A DNA stretch of 64,000 bases from Sisyra terminalis (Eukaryota > Arthropoda > Insecta > Neuroptera > Sisyridae). The number at the start of each line of letters is the position of its first letter. Within the stretch, counting starts at the first letter, position 1. The notes below the pieces were generated by a model that was not told where the DNA came from, made no database searches, and saw only the letters and a program-made list of their open reading frames with translations. Location: NCBI GenBank assembly GCA_958496175.1, contig OY292278.1:26846001-26910000 (forward strand). The letters run 5' to 3'. The position numbers and the translations under genes were made by a program. This document shows, piece after piece, positions 45,960-58,696 of the stretch.

Positions 45960-46210
45960 CCGTAAGGTACCTATCCATTCCAGATGTTGGCGGTTATATT
46001 ATAACTTTGTGGACTGCTGCTCGAAATAAGCAGATCCTTGTATTGTACGAAGCTCATGGATTTCTTAGCTAGAACACTCTTCTCCTGGTGAGATTCTCTC
46101 GCCCAGAATAGTGAGTTTAACCATACGGTGTCTCTCTGGATTCCTAATGACGTGACTCAGGTATTTCAGCCACAATATTATCAACCTTTTGAGTTCTTTT
46201 GAACTCACTG
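45960..46210 (-). mobile_element. Non-LTR reverse transcriptase C-terminal scrap
   Basis: The minus strand reads LKYLSHVIRNPERHRMVKLT, ILGERISPGEE, a stop, and in another frame LFRAAVHKVI. This matches the C-terminus of insect non-LTR polyproteins (YLGH(V/I)(M/L)R...RY.LLQLI..GKIEG.RG.GR...SWL.N, LFR.AV.KV.IANM). It is disabled by a stop and frameshifts. Confidence 0.7.
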
Positions 46211-47805
46211 CGAATGACAAATTAGTAAAAATCAATTGATTACTAAGGAAAAATTGGAAGGATACTAAGGAACTACATTTTGTTCATCATTTCCAAATTT
46301 TCAAAGAAGTCCTGTAAAATTTTGAACGATTATGGTAGGTAAGGAAATATTTCCCTCCTCACCCTTTTATTTTTTATTTTTTCTATGGCTTTTCATCTGC
46401 AGAAGAGTCTTCCATTACCATGTTACAGAATAGTGTTTTCTCTGTAGATAGTTCTTGGACACTATTGAGTATTTGGTTGGTTGATCATGGTTGATTAGGA
46501 TTTTTTGACAGCTCTTCGACTGTTTGATATGAGTTTGGCACCACTTTCGCCCTTAACATCGTATTATTTGTAGTCTTTTATCATTTTTGGTTAGTACGAG
46601 CTAGAGTACTGAAGATTCTCAAATTTGAACTTATGCACTTTGAACTTGTGAATCATCACAAAGCAATCACGGAGCGATCCAAACTACTTGATGACCACTG
46701 AGGAAGATTGCTTGGCAATCGAAATACGTATCTGAGCAATACGTCACAAATATTTTTGTTTGAACTTCTATTCGAATTTATGTTACGGTATGATTTTTAT
46801 ACATTATTATATTAAATTATTTTACATAAATTGGACCACAATACCTATATTGTAAATATTGTATAAACATTACACCTGGGTATTATAACCAATACTAAAC
46901 ACTAGATACGAGACAATAATTATTACCAGAGCTAAAATTTATCTACGTTAAACTAGAAAACTATCAATGACTAACAATGATTGTCTTATAATAATTATTT
47001 AGATTTTTAACGGTTTGTGATTATAAAAAGTTGCTGATTTCAACTTATATTCAAGAACAAATATTGGAACTGAATCGAATTCTGAAAATCGTTCAGATGC
47101 AAGTTACTTTATTGGGGTTAACAACTGTCATAATGTTTTACTGGGCTTTTCTTGAGGCATAGAAAATAAAAATATAAAATAAATTTAAAAAAATCAAGCG
47201 ACTTTCTCTAAAGGTAGAAGAACTATTAAATGATTCAAAAAACTTTATTTGCTACTTGATTTTGATTATGAAGAAGTCTTAGAAATTTTGTATCATATAA
47301 ATTGCAGATTGGATTTTATTATAATATCATTTTTTGTGCAAAATATACTTTTAACATAGTAGGTACCCCCATTTAATAAATCTATGAGCCATCACTGAAT
47401 CATTCATATACCATGCAGCAAACTTTCGGTATTTATCAGCAAATATATATCCGTCTTCGATTATGCAAATTGGTAGATTTCGTAATCGATCCATTAAAGC
47501 ATTTATGTAGACCATTTGTGTTTACATTCGTTGCCTCCTTCCATCCACCAATACAAGCAATTGTTTGTTAATATGCTAATATTGATAATGATTAAGCATT
47601 AGTATTAGATGGAAATTAATAATGGAAATCCATTAATCGTTTTAAAATAAATTGTAGCTATTCTGTTTTAAAGACGTCGCAGTATACTGGGACAATGCCA
47701 ATGGTTTCATTTTAACTTATTTCAATTAGTCTTAGAGTCCCTAAACTACTTACCGATAAAACTTAGATTCTTGATACATTTTATTGCATTTATAAAAACT
47801 ATTCG
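46211..47805. other. Unannotated AT-rich DNA with a degenerate retroposon tail
   Basis: At about 46698-46740 CCACTGAGGAAGATTGCTTGGCAATCGAAATACGTATCTG resembles the CTGA.GA.G....CGAAA.CGT tail motif seen at 28915 and 39462. No gene seen. Confidence 0.4.
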
Positions 47806-47810
47806 TAATA

Positions 47811-48331
47811 CAGTAATCCCCCGCTTTACGAGTAGGATACGATATATTAATAAACTGTCCGAAAATCGAAAATCCGTTAAACGAAACCTTTATTACTATT
47901 AGATCCTATTGGAAAGTGATAGATGCGTTCTAACTAGTAAAAATACTCGTAAAGGAACCCAATTTTACTATAAATTCACACTAAATATAGAGCATAAATA
48001 ATTTAAAATCTTAACTGCTTAACCTAAGTAAATTAACCGCTTAACATCAAATACTAATTCTAGGAACTATTTTTTTGTTAATTTTGATAACTATTTTGGG
48101 ATTTCCCGTATCAAAGCCATGCATAAACTGTATTTCTGTACAATTTTTTTTTATTATTTTACTTTTGGGATTCCTCACAAAAAATGTAGGTAAGCATAAC
48201 AGAAAACATATACATATATTATCCGTAATTGCGAATATTTCATCCGTATACCGAAATTTTGATACTTAATTAACCATGTCAGTAATATCGAATTTTCGTT
48301 AAGCGGGCGTCCGTAAAGCAGGGAATTACTG
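47811..48331. mobile_element. pogo/Tigger-like MITE
   Basis: It is flanked by TA on both sides (47809-47810, 48332-48333). The ends CAGTAATCCCCCGCTTTACG and CAGTAATTCCCTGCTTTACG (complement) form a roughly 20-bp inverted repeat with two or three mismatches. TA target and CAGT.AT.CC.CGCTT(T/A) ends are typical of pogo-family elements. Length 521 bp, non-coding. Confidence 0.85.
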
Positions 48332-48333
48332 TA

Positions 48334-50930
48334 TTGAAAACTTTACGACACCAATCTATCTAAGCATAATTAACTCCTTTATATTCAACGGCTCGTTATT
48401 GACCCACTTGAAGGTTTACTTATTTTTGTTTTGTTTTATTTTCTTATTCACTTCCTTTAAATTCCCGATGAATTATTAACGGCTAAACTCATATTTTAAG
48501 GACAATTTTTGTATAATTTCTTAAAAATATTTTTCCTGTTATTTTTGGAGGTATTTTGACAAATTGCCATTGAAACTACAAATGAAATGTGGAGTCAATT
48601 GACATAATAAAGAGTTTACATGAACAACTCATTTATTTAATTGATTTCTGCAGGAATTCAAACCGAATTATGATTATTTTTGAACAAGTTTATGACGGTG
48701 AATATACTACGTTATTGCATTTGCAAAAGCAACTTTTTTGCAAGTGCGCATGATCAATCAGAATGTATTATGAACTCCAGCCGAAACGAACTTATTGGTG
48801 CATATTTAATAAACAATCTGCATTCGATATAATAACATAAAAGAAAATTTGTAAAAATTGTTCCATTTACATATTTTTAGGATTATTGTTATTATATTTC
48901 TCTCGAAAACTATTTTTAGACCAATAATGTTTCCAATGTATCTATTTGAATTTATCGACTCTTAGGTCGTATTATCTTTTAGTACTAATTTGTGTTAAAA
49001 GGCAATACTGAAAAGCGCCAAGCGTAAAGGACGTCACAATAAAACAGTAGAGAGGGTAAACATTGTAACAATAAGAAAAGTAATAAATACGAATGGCGAA
49101 TCTTCGATTGTTATCTTAAGTTTTTATTTTACCCATCAAAATTGTCTCCCATCAATTTAAGCCAACATTAATTTCTCTCTATTAATAGTATCGTTCTATT
49201 AATAATAGAAAATGCTTTTCGTGATCACCGGAACCGTGACCGTGTAGTATTTTACTTTAATACAAAGAATACGCCACCTTATATACAGCACATTTTTCAT
49301 AAGTTTTCTTGTTTAATAGTTGTATAACTTGGAAAATGGGGGTAAGTTCGCCGGCAGACAGACAGAGAGCGCAGTCCCCATATAACCATAATAGCTAATA
49401 ATAGAATGAACAAATAAAATGTACTTTGATATTGATAATTTGAACTTTAGCATTTAATGTCATTTACTTCAAAGTTACCTCTTTTAACCAAAATAACTAG
49501 ATGGTACTTTATAACGAACTGATTGAAAGTCGACTATGAACTTCAACTTTATATGAAACCATATTTGTTAAAGTTTGAGTGTTTATAAATAGTTCCTTTT
49601 TTTCAAAAACAATAATTGTAAACTTGCGATTTATTTTGCTGAAATATTTTCCTGTTTTCAAAAATCTCAATTAGTTTAAAACCAACATTAGATTTATATT
49701 ATACCAGCTAATGTCCGCGACTTTATTTGCATAACGTAGGTATTGGTTATATTATCTTTAAATTTGCTTTTTGTAATGATATATGAAAATTTTTATTTTT
49801 CTTATTTCTTTTAAAAAAAATATAATCATACTTAAAATACTAATTTGTCGACTTTAAAAAGACACATTTAATTTACTGTTGCTTAGAATAAAAAAGTTGT
49901 CGGTAATCAATTAATTTTCAATAAATATCTATAAATATCTAAGACAGTATGGTCTATTGCGTATACTTACAATATGTATCCTACCGTGAACCAAATATTC
50001 CATAAATAAATCAGTATCTATACATAAAAAATATTGTTAAGTTCAACAAAGCCGATCTTAATTATGACTTAAAACAGTCAAAAGTTTTCAAAAATACTCG
50101 CGTTAAAATATCAGAAGTTAAGGGTTTAGATCTTTGAATATTAGTAGGAATCCCATCTCATTGTCTCGATTCCCGAATGAATCTTTTTTCTAAAATTATT
50201 ACTCTCCTGCAATGTACAACACTACCGCGAAATTGAAATTTGAGAAATTGTCCGAAACCCAGTTCCTCCATAATCAAGTAAAACCATTGTGTAACTATAT
50301 ACTTATTATTAAAATATATGAATTCCAACATTACATTTAAACCATATTAGATAGTCTCGAGTTCACTATACACGATTAACGTATACTTTTGGCTCAGTAG
50401 GAGCATTTTAAGTTTATTTTATCATTATGACTTACCGTATATTAAACATTCCAAACACTCCCCAACCTTTAAATTGTCATTCTTTTTCTGTCGATAGGAA
50501 CCATAAGCTTTAGTTCAAAAAATTGCCGATAAGTATTTTCTTTTAGTTCACCGAATTTCAGGGGGTACTCGCTCACGAATATATTTATTTGTGAATACGT
50601 ATTTCGAATTTTTGGGGTTATAATTTGCATATTGTTCTAAATATCGCAGAAAAGTAAGCATAAAGAATTATATATTTTATTTAATAATAAAATAGACGAC
50701 AAAAAATTGCGCACTTATTGCTTTTCAGCAGAATACATAGTTGCTCCATATCTACAATCTATCTTATATACCAGGTCTACAAAATTAGATTTTAAAAAGT
50801 TTGATTATTGAAAAACAAACAAAAATTAAAAATCGTTTATATGGTAAAAGTAATACATAAATACTCATACTAATTTTATTTTTAAATATAGATTAACTTT
50901 GTTTTTTACTAAGCGATAATTATGTTTCGT
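48334..50930. other. Unannotated AT-rich DNA
   Basis: No gene or transposon was recognised apart from a GACAGACAGACAGAGAG microsatellite at about 49354-49370 and a CCGCGACTTTATTTGC motif at 49717. Confidence 0.4.
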
Positions 50931-50935
50931 CTTTA

Positions 50936-51500
50936 GCAGCACTTTGATTACTAAGTTTAAAATTTCGATTGTTGCTTATCACGTTATCTCTTACAAACTT
51001 AATCACCCCTTTTCACTCTTTTAGGGTAGAAATTTAAGAAGAATCTTATCAGATACCTACTTCTAATAGGGGATACATCGATTATACAAATTTAATGTCA
51101 GAGGTGATATATAAATACACGATTTTATATAAGCAAGTCTTGAATGACAAAAAAATACCAATTAGTGGCGTTAAAAAAATCAAAATTTCAATATTTGAAA
51201 AATAACCCAATTTGAGCTTTTTCCTCAAATGGCTATATCCGGGAAAATATGCATGCTATGAAAAACTTTCTTTCGAAATTCTTAAACGACAAAAAAACAC
51301 CAATTAATGGTGCAAAAGAAATCGAAAATTTAATATTTGTAGAAAAGCTCAAAATTTCAAGTTAGCACTACATAGGGTTTGCATGGAAAATATATGTACG
51401 AAAATTTTTTTTTCCAGAACTCTTGAACGACAAAAAAGCATCAAAATATTCCGTAGTTATTTTTTCGAACTTCCAAAAGTGTAGTGCTAACTTGATGAAC
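50936..51500 (+). repeat. Repeat fragment plus ~141-bp tandem repeat (locus 1)
   Basis: 50936-51075 matches the ATTTCGATTGTTGAT family. It is followed by tandem units beginning CTTGAATGACAAAAAAATACC (51139), CTTAAACGACAAAAAAACACC (51281) and CTTGAACGACAAAAAAGCAT (51422), spaced 141-142 bp. Each unit includes AATTA.TGG.G, GAAAATTT.AAT.TTTG and CCGGGAAAATATGCA-type blocks. The array ends CTTCCAAAAGTGTAGTGCTAA. Small frames inside it are periodic artefacts. Confidence 0.85.
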
Positions 51501-53195
51501 GTAAATACATACCTACTAAGTACTACTATATTATACTATTAAGTACTACGTGCCTATTTCAATGATACAAAAGTTTCAGCCACACAAAAGGTAAAATAAT
51601 TAGTTGTATACTTTGATGCATATTTGTGTGATAATTGAGTTGTAATCGAATTGTAACAAAGAGAAGGAATCTGAAGTATATGTATAAAGAATCTTTTTTC
51701 TCACTTGTAAACGTTACCTTAATAACCAATGTAAAAAATCATACATGATAAACCTTCATTTTTATTTTCAAAATTCTTTTAGAAAAAGAAACAAAAGAGA
51801 CCTTTTTTCATTGAAAATTAAATGCAAGACATGGAGTTATAGTTTTTATTGCATATTAATAATATCAATGTGATAAAACATTAATTTTGTTTAAAATAAA
51901 AATATTTAAAATACCCAAAGAAGGAAAATGGAGTCAGACAAATTGATTTAGCAATTCTCAAAATCCTGATTTTCTTATTTAAATAATTTTACTAACAACA
52001 GCAATCAAATAAAATTTTATGGACGAACATTTCATTCAGTTTCTCATACTGAAGAAACCAAAAAAAAATTGCATACAACAGATTTTAAGGAAAGTATTTT
52101 AATTTTAAATTATATATATCATGGACAAAATTGTAGATTATACCTATAGATTATAAGACGCTTTAGAAAAAGCGGGAGAAAACATTTTCAAGGAAAATAA
52201 AAAGAAGAAGAAATTAAATGGGGACAAATCATATTTTGTGTGAGACAAAGAGCACATGAGTACCGATGATGAGAAAAACTCTGGCTTTAGTCCAAGTCTC
52301 ATACAATATAATAAACTTAATAGAATAAAATAAATGAGTTATACTCAAATGAAAATGAGAAAAGTCTTTCAAGACAATTTATTTATCGCTTGAAATCATT
52401 TTGATGTTACACTAGACTTTTTTTGATTTTTAAAAAAATAACATACATAAATCATCCATCTACATATTTTTCTTCCTAAAATTAAGTAAGTAATCAAATT
52501 ATTGTTTATATTATTTTAAATTTATGTATTGATGATTTTAATTCAAAGAAGAAATAAGCTTTAAATCTGGGTCAATTTTTTCTAAAATTAATTAGATCGA
52601 ATTAGATTCGATTAAGAGTTAAATTGGTGGCCTAATTGAAGCCTCAAGCGACGGTTCCAAGTTCAAAAGACCGGAAAGGCAAAATTATATATGTATTGTC
52701 AATTCTATGTCCAATCAAATTTAATCAGCCAATGTCTTTTGTGTCATGTATAAAGTTCCAGTTTGACCAAATCATCAGCAATAGAGAAAAATTCAAATCT
52801 GCGATGGTGAGATTTTCTTTAACAACTATGAAATCATACCTCAAGAAATTTGGCAAAAAGTTTAAATTTTAGATGTTAGAAGGGATTTAGCGTGAAAAAC
52901 TAAAGATTTTCAGTTGAATATATTTATGTTAAAAAAATAAGTGTGAAAATTCTCATCAATGAATGAAAATGTTTAGGGTGATAGTGGCATCACCTGATGA
53001 TTGAGTTTAAATGAATAAAAGTATAAAATTTGGTTTATAACATAATATATAAACACTAGAGAACTCAATTAACTTCGTACCACCTACAAGTGATTGACCT
53101 GACTTTTATTTATTAACATGGATACATAATACATATATAATACACATATACTTGATTATGACTTTAGTGCGTTTTTAGAATATTATAGTAATAAT
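51501..53195. other. Unannotated AT-rich DNA
   Basis: No gene recognised. 52626-52680 has a faint tRNA-like head (GGTGGCCTAATTGAAGC) but no B box. Confidence 0.35.
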
Positions 53196-53199
53196 ACGC

Positions 53200-53390
53200 A
53201 AAGTATGAGAACAAATATTGTTAATACATACATGTGAGTGAAAACTAAATATAATTGTCTCAAATTTGTACTTACTAATTGTTGTTATGGTTTAAACTGT
53301 CATGTTTTTACCATTTGTCAGTTGTGTCAATGTTGGGCTGTGAAAATTTCACGAAAAGTTTAGTAGTGGTTGCGCTGATAATCTAAATAA
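53200..53390 (+). repeat. Circularly permuted repeat, tail-to-head junction
   Basis: Tail block (AACAAATATTGTTAATACATAC, GTGAGTGAAAACTAA) then TTGTCTCAAATTTGTACTTAC, then head block (TTGTTGTTATGGTTTAAACTGTC, CCATTTGTCAGTTGTGTCAATG, GGGCTGTGAAAATTTCACG). It parallels 1940-2200; compare 36990-37727. Confidence 0.65.
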
Positions 53391-53399
53391 TGTTAAACC

Positions 53400-53505
53400 T
53401 TCTCTGGGGTCTGGACAACAACTCATCCAAGTTTCATCAAAATCGGTTGTACGGTTTAGGAATACATTAAGGGCAAACATACAGACAAACAAACGCTAAA
53501 GGTAT
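53400..53505 (+). repeat. Dispersed-repeat motif (AAAATCGGTTG)
   Basis: CAAGTTTCATCAAAATCGGTTG followed by ACATACAGACAAACAAACGC is a widespread insect repeat signature. The complement of its first part lies in the insert at 24070. The class was not determined. Confidence 0.5.
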
Positions 53506-53516
53506 ATATACATTTT

Positions 53517-53697
53517 AGGCTACTGGTGATCGAGTGATTAAGGTGGCCGCTCCAAAATTATTAAGTGTTGGGTTCGAATTACATATCGAACAAATTTTCA
53601 ATATTTCTGTTTACGATTTTTTTACTTTTACTAACCCTAGAGTCGCTAAAAACCTTAGACGTTATAAAAGTGAGTTAAATATCAATAAAAAAATAAT
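53517..53697 (+). mobile_element. tRNA-derived SINE, copy C (best preserved)
   Basis: GGCTACTGGTGATCGAGTGATTAAGG (A-box region), TTGGGTTCGAATTAC (near-perfect B box), then the family body (TTTCAATATTTCTG, ACTAACCCTAGAGTCGCTAAA, TTAGACGTTATAAAAGTGAG) and an A-rich end with CAATAAAAAAAT. The head resembles a serine-type tRNA. The 75-codon frame across it is incidental. Confidence 0.85.
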
Positions 53698-56600
53698 ATT
53701 GTTCAAAGTTTTAAACTGCACAGAAACAAATATATTAAATATAACGATAGTAACGTCGTAATCTAGAGTCAAAATTTAACTATTTTATTCTTAAGAATAT
53801 TTTATTTAAAACTGCCTATTTACATTATAATTTTTATGTTGTAAAATCGTAATTATAGCAACAGCTTTCTTTTAAAAATTGCATTTCAGAATTACGATAT
53901 TATATTGGTATTATCTTCTATGAGTGCAAGTGAATATACATGTATAACATATGCAAGTAAAAGAAACAGAACTACTATTATCATTCCTGCTCTCTAACTT
54001 CTCAACGAATAAATATATACAAGTGACTTTGTTTAAGTATGTATGAGCTTATGCTTGCACTATTTCTACAAATATGTTGAACATGGTTGAAGCACCCACA
54101 AGTCCTGCAATAAAGACTAAAACAAATGATCCAATTAGATATCATCACTAAACGTTTTAAACTAACAATAAAATTATATAAAATTTATAAATATTACAAT
54201 AAAATATTATTTTCATGATACATTTTTATGATTAATTTTTGTATTTTACTTTCATTATGAAAATATTTTCAGCACACTGTCTCAAATACAAACCCTTCAA
54301 TAATTAACTAAAATGTTTTTTTAATAATTTTTATTCTAACATAAATACCTGATTTGGATTATTTATACATTTAAAAAAAATAACCATTATAATCTTGAAA
54401 TAAAGTTGTTGATTTAAGAATTAAAAAAATATTTTTTAAATAAGAAAAATATACTTTATCAACTTTGTTTTCGTATTAAAATATCGTAAAATTTATGACA
54501 GTAAGTTGGACTATTTGTAGTTTCTAAGAGTTGTTGTCAATTTGTCAAATTTGCCAAATGAAATTTACGATGCGGCATTGTAAAAAATATAAAACATTAG
54601 TTCTGGTTCTGCACTTTTCATACTACATTACAACAGAAACTACGATATTACCATGGTAATTTTTGATGTATTTTTTTCCGTGTGTTGTGAATAAATACAA
54701 AATAAGAAGGATTATTGGTGAACCTAATAAAATAAAATCTTAAGAACAGTTTTATGTCTTTTTTTCGCGTGGATTTGTTAAAGTTGATGAAATTACAAAA
54801 ATCGTCTCTATTGATCTTTATAGTTCTTTATTTAAATAATCTAAACACTACTGTTTACATACATCTAACGGACATTTAGTTACTAAGTTTCAATATTTAT
54901 CAACATTTATTTACTGGACACTTTGGAAAATCAGATATATTTTGAAGATAAAGAAAACATGTTTATTTTTATCTAAGAATAGAGATATGTGTAGGATTTA
55001 TATAATTTTCATCTACTGAATAACTATCTTAAGGATATGATCTGTTTATCCAGAAGTAAAGTTACCGACCCTAAAAAAGTGAAATTCTCAATGTTTTAAA
55101 TTACTTATCCATCACGAGTCCATTAATTGTCTATCCAATTGCGTCTTACCATTTTTTTCCTAAATTAATGACATCTCTACTCATTGAAACTAAATATGAC
55201 GACCAATCTAATAGTTCATGCTTCTGGTCCTATTACAGAAAAATAATTTTTGGAGTTCTTTGAACAAAAAAATGTTTTTTTTTCCAAAATTTTATTAATA
55301 ATATGACCAAAAATCTCATGTATCAGAAGTATTTTTCCACTCAATGTCGGCAATAAACGAAATAAAGGAGCAATAAAAAAGAATATACATTTAAATTTTC
55401 AATTAATCGGTGGTACCTGTTATCGTTTACGTATTTTTGAAATGAGATCGATAATTTTAAAAACGGACTAGATATAGGACACCGAAACAAGTACCCACTG
55501 ATACCAAAAGTTAATAAACATTGAAAGAATGGTGATATTGCGGCAATTTGTTTTTTTTTTGTGGCCTGGCTTAATCATTTTCTATTTAATGTATTAATAC
55601 ATGATAAGTACTTCTTAAATTATTATTTTGGTAATTAATCATTAACAACCTACTTTATCATTGACATATTGAACCCTTACTAAAATATCAAAATTTCTCA
55701 ATATTTAAACAAAAGCTCAAATAAATAAATCTGTAATCCTTTTGTTCAAAATAATTAAAACCATTATAAAATATTTCCTCATATCCTCTATATTCCTTCC
55801 ACCCCTATCTTAAGTTCATTTATACCGTGTTTTGAATTAAATTACCCCAATTTCAGAACTAGAGCTATTTATTTGAACTGAAACAATACGCTCTTCCAAG
55901 GGAAATTTTCACCCAGCACCCCCGTCCCATTTTCCTATTTTTCATTTCTCAATTTACATTTACATGAAATGTACCTACATAGATGAAGATAGAGGAAAAG
56001 AGAAGGATATCATAGTATCTATTGTCTATACGTCTATACTTTATAGACAATTTCAATTAAAATAGTAGCTTGATTATCTCAAAAATGAGATCGATTTATA
56101 CAAACCGAGCTTCCGTGTATTTGCGAAAGCTCTCTTTGTGTTCACGAAATATTTAACCGTTTTAGTTGAAATTTCTTATATTCACGTAAGTATTCGGTTT
56201 TCGGAATTTTGTAATCCTTACGATGTATGTATGTATTCGAGACTGTCGAATCGATTCGTAACGTTCGACAGATTTTAATTAGGAAACAGGAAACGTTTTG
56301 TAGAACAAATATTCGACGATTTCATAAGCCATTTGTCCTCGTCTTGAATGAGTAAGAGGAATTCTGGGATCAGTAAAGAAAGGGAGGAGGCAAAGTAGAA
56401 AGTTTTAAGAGATGCAATTTATCAGAGTAATCAATGAAAATCAATTTTTGTTGTTTAAATTTTCTCAGGGTTTTTTCTTAAATTCATCCTTAAGACGGAA
56501 ATTTTATTCACTTACATTTTTTCCATTAAATTTAATATTTGTACTAAAAGAATTTTACATTTTTTTCTTGAATTTCTATAAAAAAAATTATTTAAATTTA

Positions 56601-57075
56601 ATTTTTATTAGTGAGTGGTGGGATAAACGTTTTTATACAAAACTCAACTCGTAAAAAGTTTATCTTCTTTCTTATAAATTATTGCGTCCTGCATACTGCA
56701 ACATATCCTTATTATGATACATTACTGTGCATTTAACTTACATACTGTATACTTTCTACATAGAGGAAAAATCTAAAAATAAAATTGATTTAGCCTAAAT
56801 ATATTATCAACAAAAATTGCTTTCTTTTAAGTAGTTCGAATAGTTTTTGATGCAGAAATATTTTTCATTGCTCACTATATTCTGATTTTTTGCATCTGAC
56901 TACAGAAATAGCTTTGTTTTTCCCGTCCATCAAGTGAGCACTTCACATTTGGAATTTGGAAAAAATAACGACGGAATAATTTGGTGTTCTTTTTCGTTCA
57001 AGAGTTCTGGAAAAAAATTTTGTCACTCGCATATTTTCCAGGACAACCCGATGTAGTGTAACTTGACGTCTAGAA
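53698..57075. other. Unannotated AT-rich DNA
   Basis: No gene or transposon recognised across about 3.4 kb. The frame at 56412-56654 is Phe/Leu/Lys low complexity. Confidence 0.4.
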
Positions 57076-57079
57076 TTTT

Positions 57080-57560
57080 AACAGTAACAAAGAAACACCA
57101 GTAATGGTGAAAAAAAGTTATGGAAAATTCAATTTTTGAAAAATAACCGAAATCGAGCTTTTTTTAAGCAGTGTTTTCCAAGAAAATATGCTACCTATGA
57201 AGTTTTTCTTTCAGAACTCTCAAACAACAACAAAACACAAATTAATGGCGTAAAAAAAATTCGAAATTTCAAGGTTTGGAAAATGACCCAAATCGAGCTT
57301 TTTTCTCAAATGACTTTTTCCGGGAAAATATACAAGTGACAAAATTTTCTCTTTTAATAGACTGCAGTGACAAAAAAATACCAATAAATGGCGCAAAAAA
57401 TCGAAAATTTAATGTTTATAGAAATGCTCTAAATGTTAATTTAATACTACATTGGATTGTCCTGGAAAATATGCAAGCGACAATTTTTTTCCTGCACTCT
57501 TGAACACCAAAATATTTCGTTTTTTGCAAATTCCAAAAGTGTAGTAGCTTGATGGACCTT
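57080..57560 (+). repeat. ~140-bp tandem repeat (locus 2)
   Basis: Units recur at about 57080, 57220, 57361 and 57499. Their shared blocks are GACAAAAAAATACCAAT.AATGG, AAATCGAGCTTTTTT and CCGGGAAAATAT. The array ends AATTCCAAAAGTGTAGTAGCTTGATGGAC, the same end as locus 1 (51460-51495). The overlapping 67- and 75-codon frames at 57136-57503 repeat the same peptide pattern (NRAFF..), a by-product of the tandem DNA. Confidence 0.85.
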
Positions 57561-57970
57561 TTCACAGTCAATATTATCTTATTTATTAGACGAGCTATTC
57601 TTGCATGTATGTATTTTGGTTTTTGAAAACGGTTCTAACAATTTTGATGAAAATTTGAAATTTAATAGAATTACGTTTTATAAGTTTATCTGTAAAGTTG
57701 TCTTCCATTGAAAAACGCAAATTTCCACGAAAGTGGAAAAAAAATTGTGCCATCTGTTGATGTGTGTACATAATGAATATAATCTGTGCTGGTTTGAATA
57801 CAGACTAATATATTACAATTGATTTCAATTTTTATTCAAATATATCTGTCAAATATTTTTAAAATAAAAAACAATCTTTGATCAATCAAATGAAGAACTA
57901 CAAAAAGAAAAGAAGATTTGGCTTAAAAAAAGAGAATTAATTCGTTACAACCCCCGATTCTGGTATTAAG
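57561..57970. other. Unannotated AT-rich DNA
   Basis: A degenerate AACAATTTTGATGAAAATTTG motif at about 57637 echoes the repeat motif at 24075. Nothing else seen. Confidence 0.35.
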
Positions 57971-57976
57971 ATATAA

Positions 57977-58558
57977 GGGAAAGTAGTACGAGTTGATCCC
58001 TTGAGGTAAGATGATCCATTGTCATTGTGCTGAAACCACTAACGCTATCTAGTTTATTTCATGGGTAAAACATAGCACTGACCCCCCCTCCTTCCCTTTC
58101 CACCTTAGTCAAATCGTAATAGAGGTAAGCAATACAGTTTTGATGAGAAAAAATAAAAATTTTGCACGGCTGATCTATGGTAGACATGACTTTAAACTTA
58201 AGCTACTTTTATTCAAACAATGTTAAATGTAGTAACTGTTGTGTTTAAGACTTTTTGCAATGCATAATTTTAGTATTTGGGCCACGTAAGCATAGCCACG
58301 TGCTTGTAGGTTATGTTAGCCAACTCTACCTGGGGGATCATATTTTCCATAGGGGGTGTACAAGATGATTACTTTATAAGGTTTAAAAAGAAGGGAAATA
58401 TTTCAATGAAACCTCAAATATTTCTTTTATTTTCAGTTCTAAGAAAGTTGGATAGTTAAATACAATAGTAGTAATCGTCTTTATTTTTGCGTTACCTTAA
58501 ATAATATATATTTTACAGCGATTCCCGCTTAAGGGAATCATTTTGTACTACCTTCCCC
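57977..58558. mobile_element. MITE with GGG(A/G)AAGGTAGTAC ends
   Basis: GGGAAAGTAGTACGAGTTGA and TCCCTT at the left (from 57977) are the imperfect inverted complement of AAGGGAATCATTTTGTACTACCTTCCCC at the right (58530-58558). An internal GGGGGATCAT..AGGGGGTGTACAAGATGA block at 58332-58376 repeats the end motif. There is no coding capacity, and no certain target duplication. Confidence 0.65.
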
Positions 58559-58696
58559 GAATAAGGAGTTTATTTAAAACGTAGATGTTAATTTTTTTAT
58601 GGTGGTGAAATTTTCATTGTGGGACGAGTACTTATATTTTAAAAATGTTTATCAAAACGATGAATTGTTAGTAATGTACCGATTTAACCTTTAATT

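Noticed and set aside
52626..52700. Another SINE head
   Set aside because: Only a GGTGGCC start resembles the A box; no B box or family body follows.
53519..53595. tRNA gene candidate (good A and B boxes)
   Set aside because: No acceptor stem closes, no anticodon arm is clear, and the same head recurs with an attached body and A-rich tail, so it is a SINE.
56100..56300. CpG-richer patch as a promoter
   Set aside because: It contains several TCGA/ACGA motifs but no adjacent gene, TATA or splice-supported exon.
57136..57503. Two frames with a repeated NRAFF peptide
   Set aside because: The repeat in the peptide comes from the ~140-bp tandem DNA; frames shift between units and have no signal or domain.
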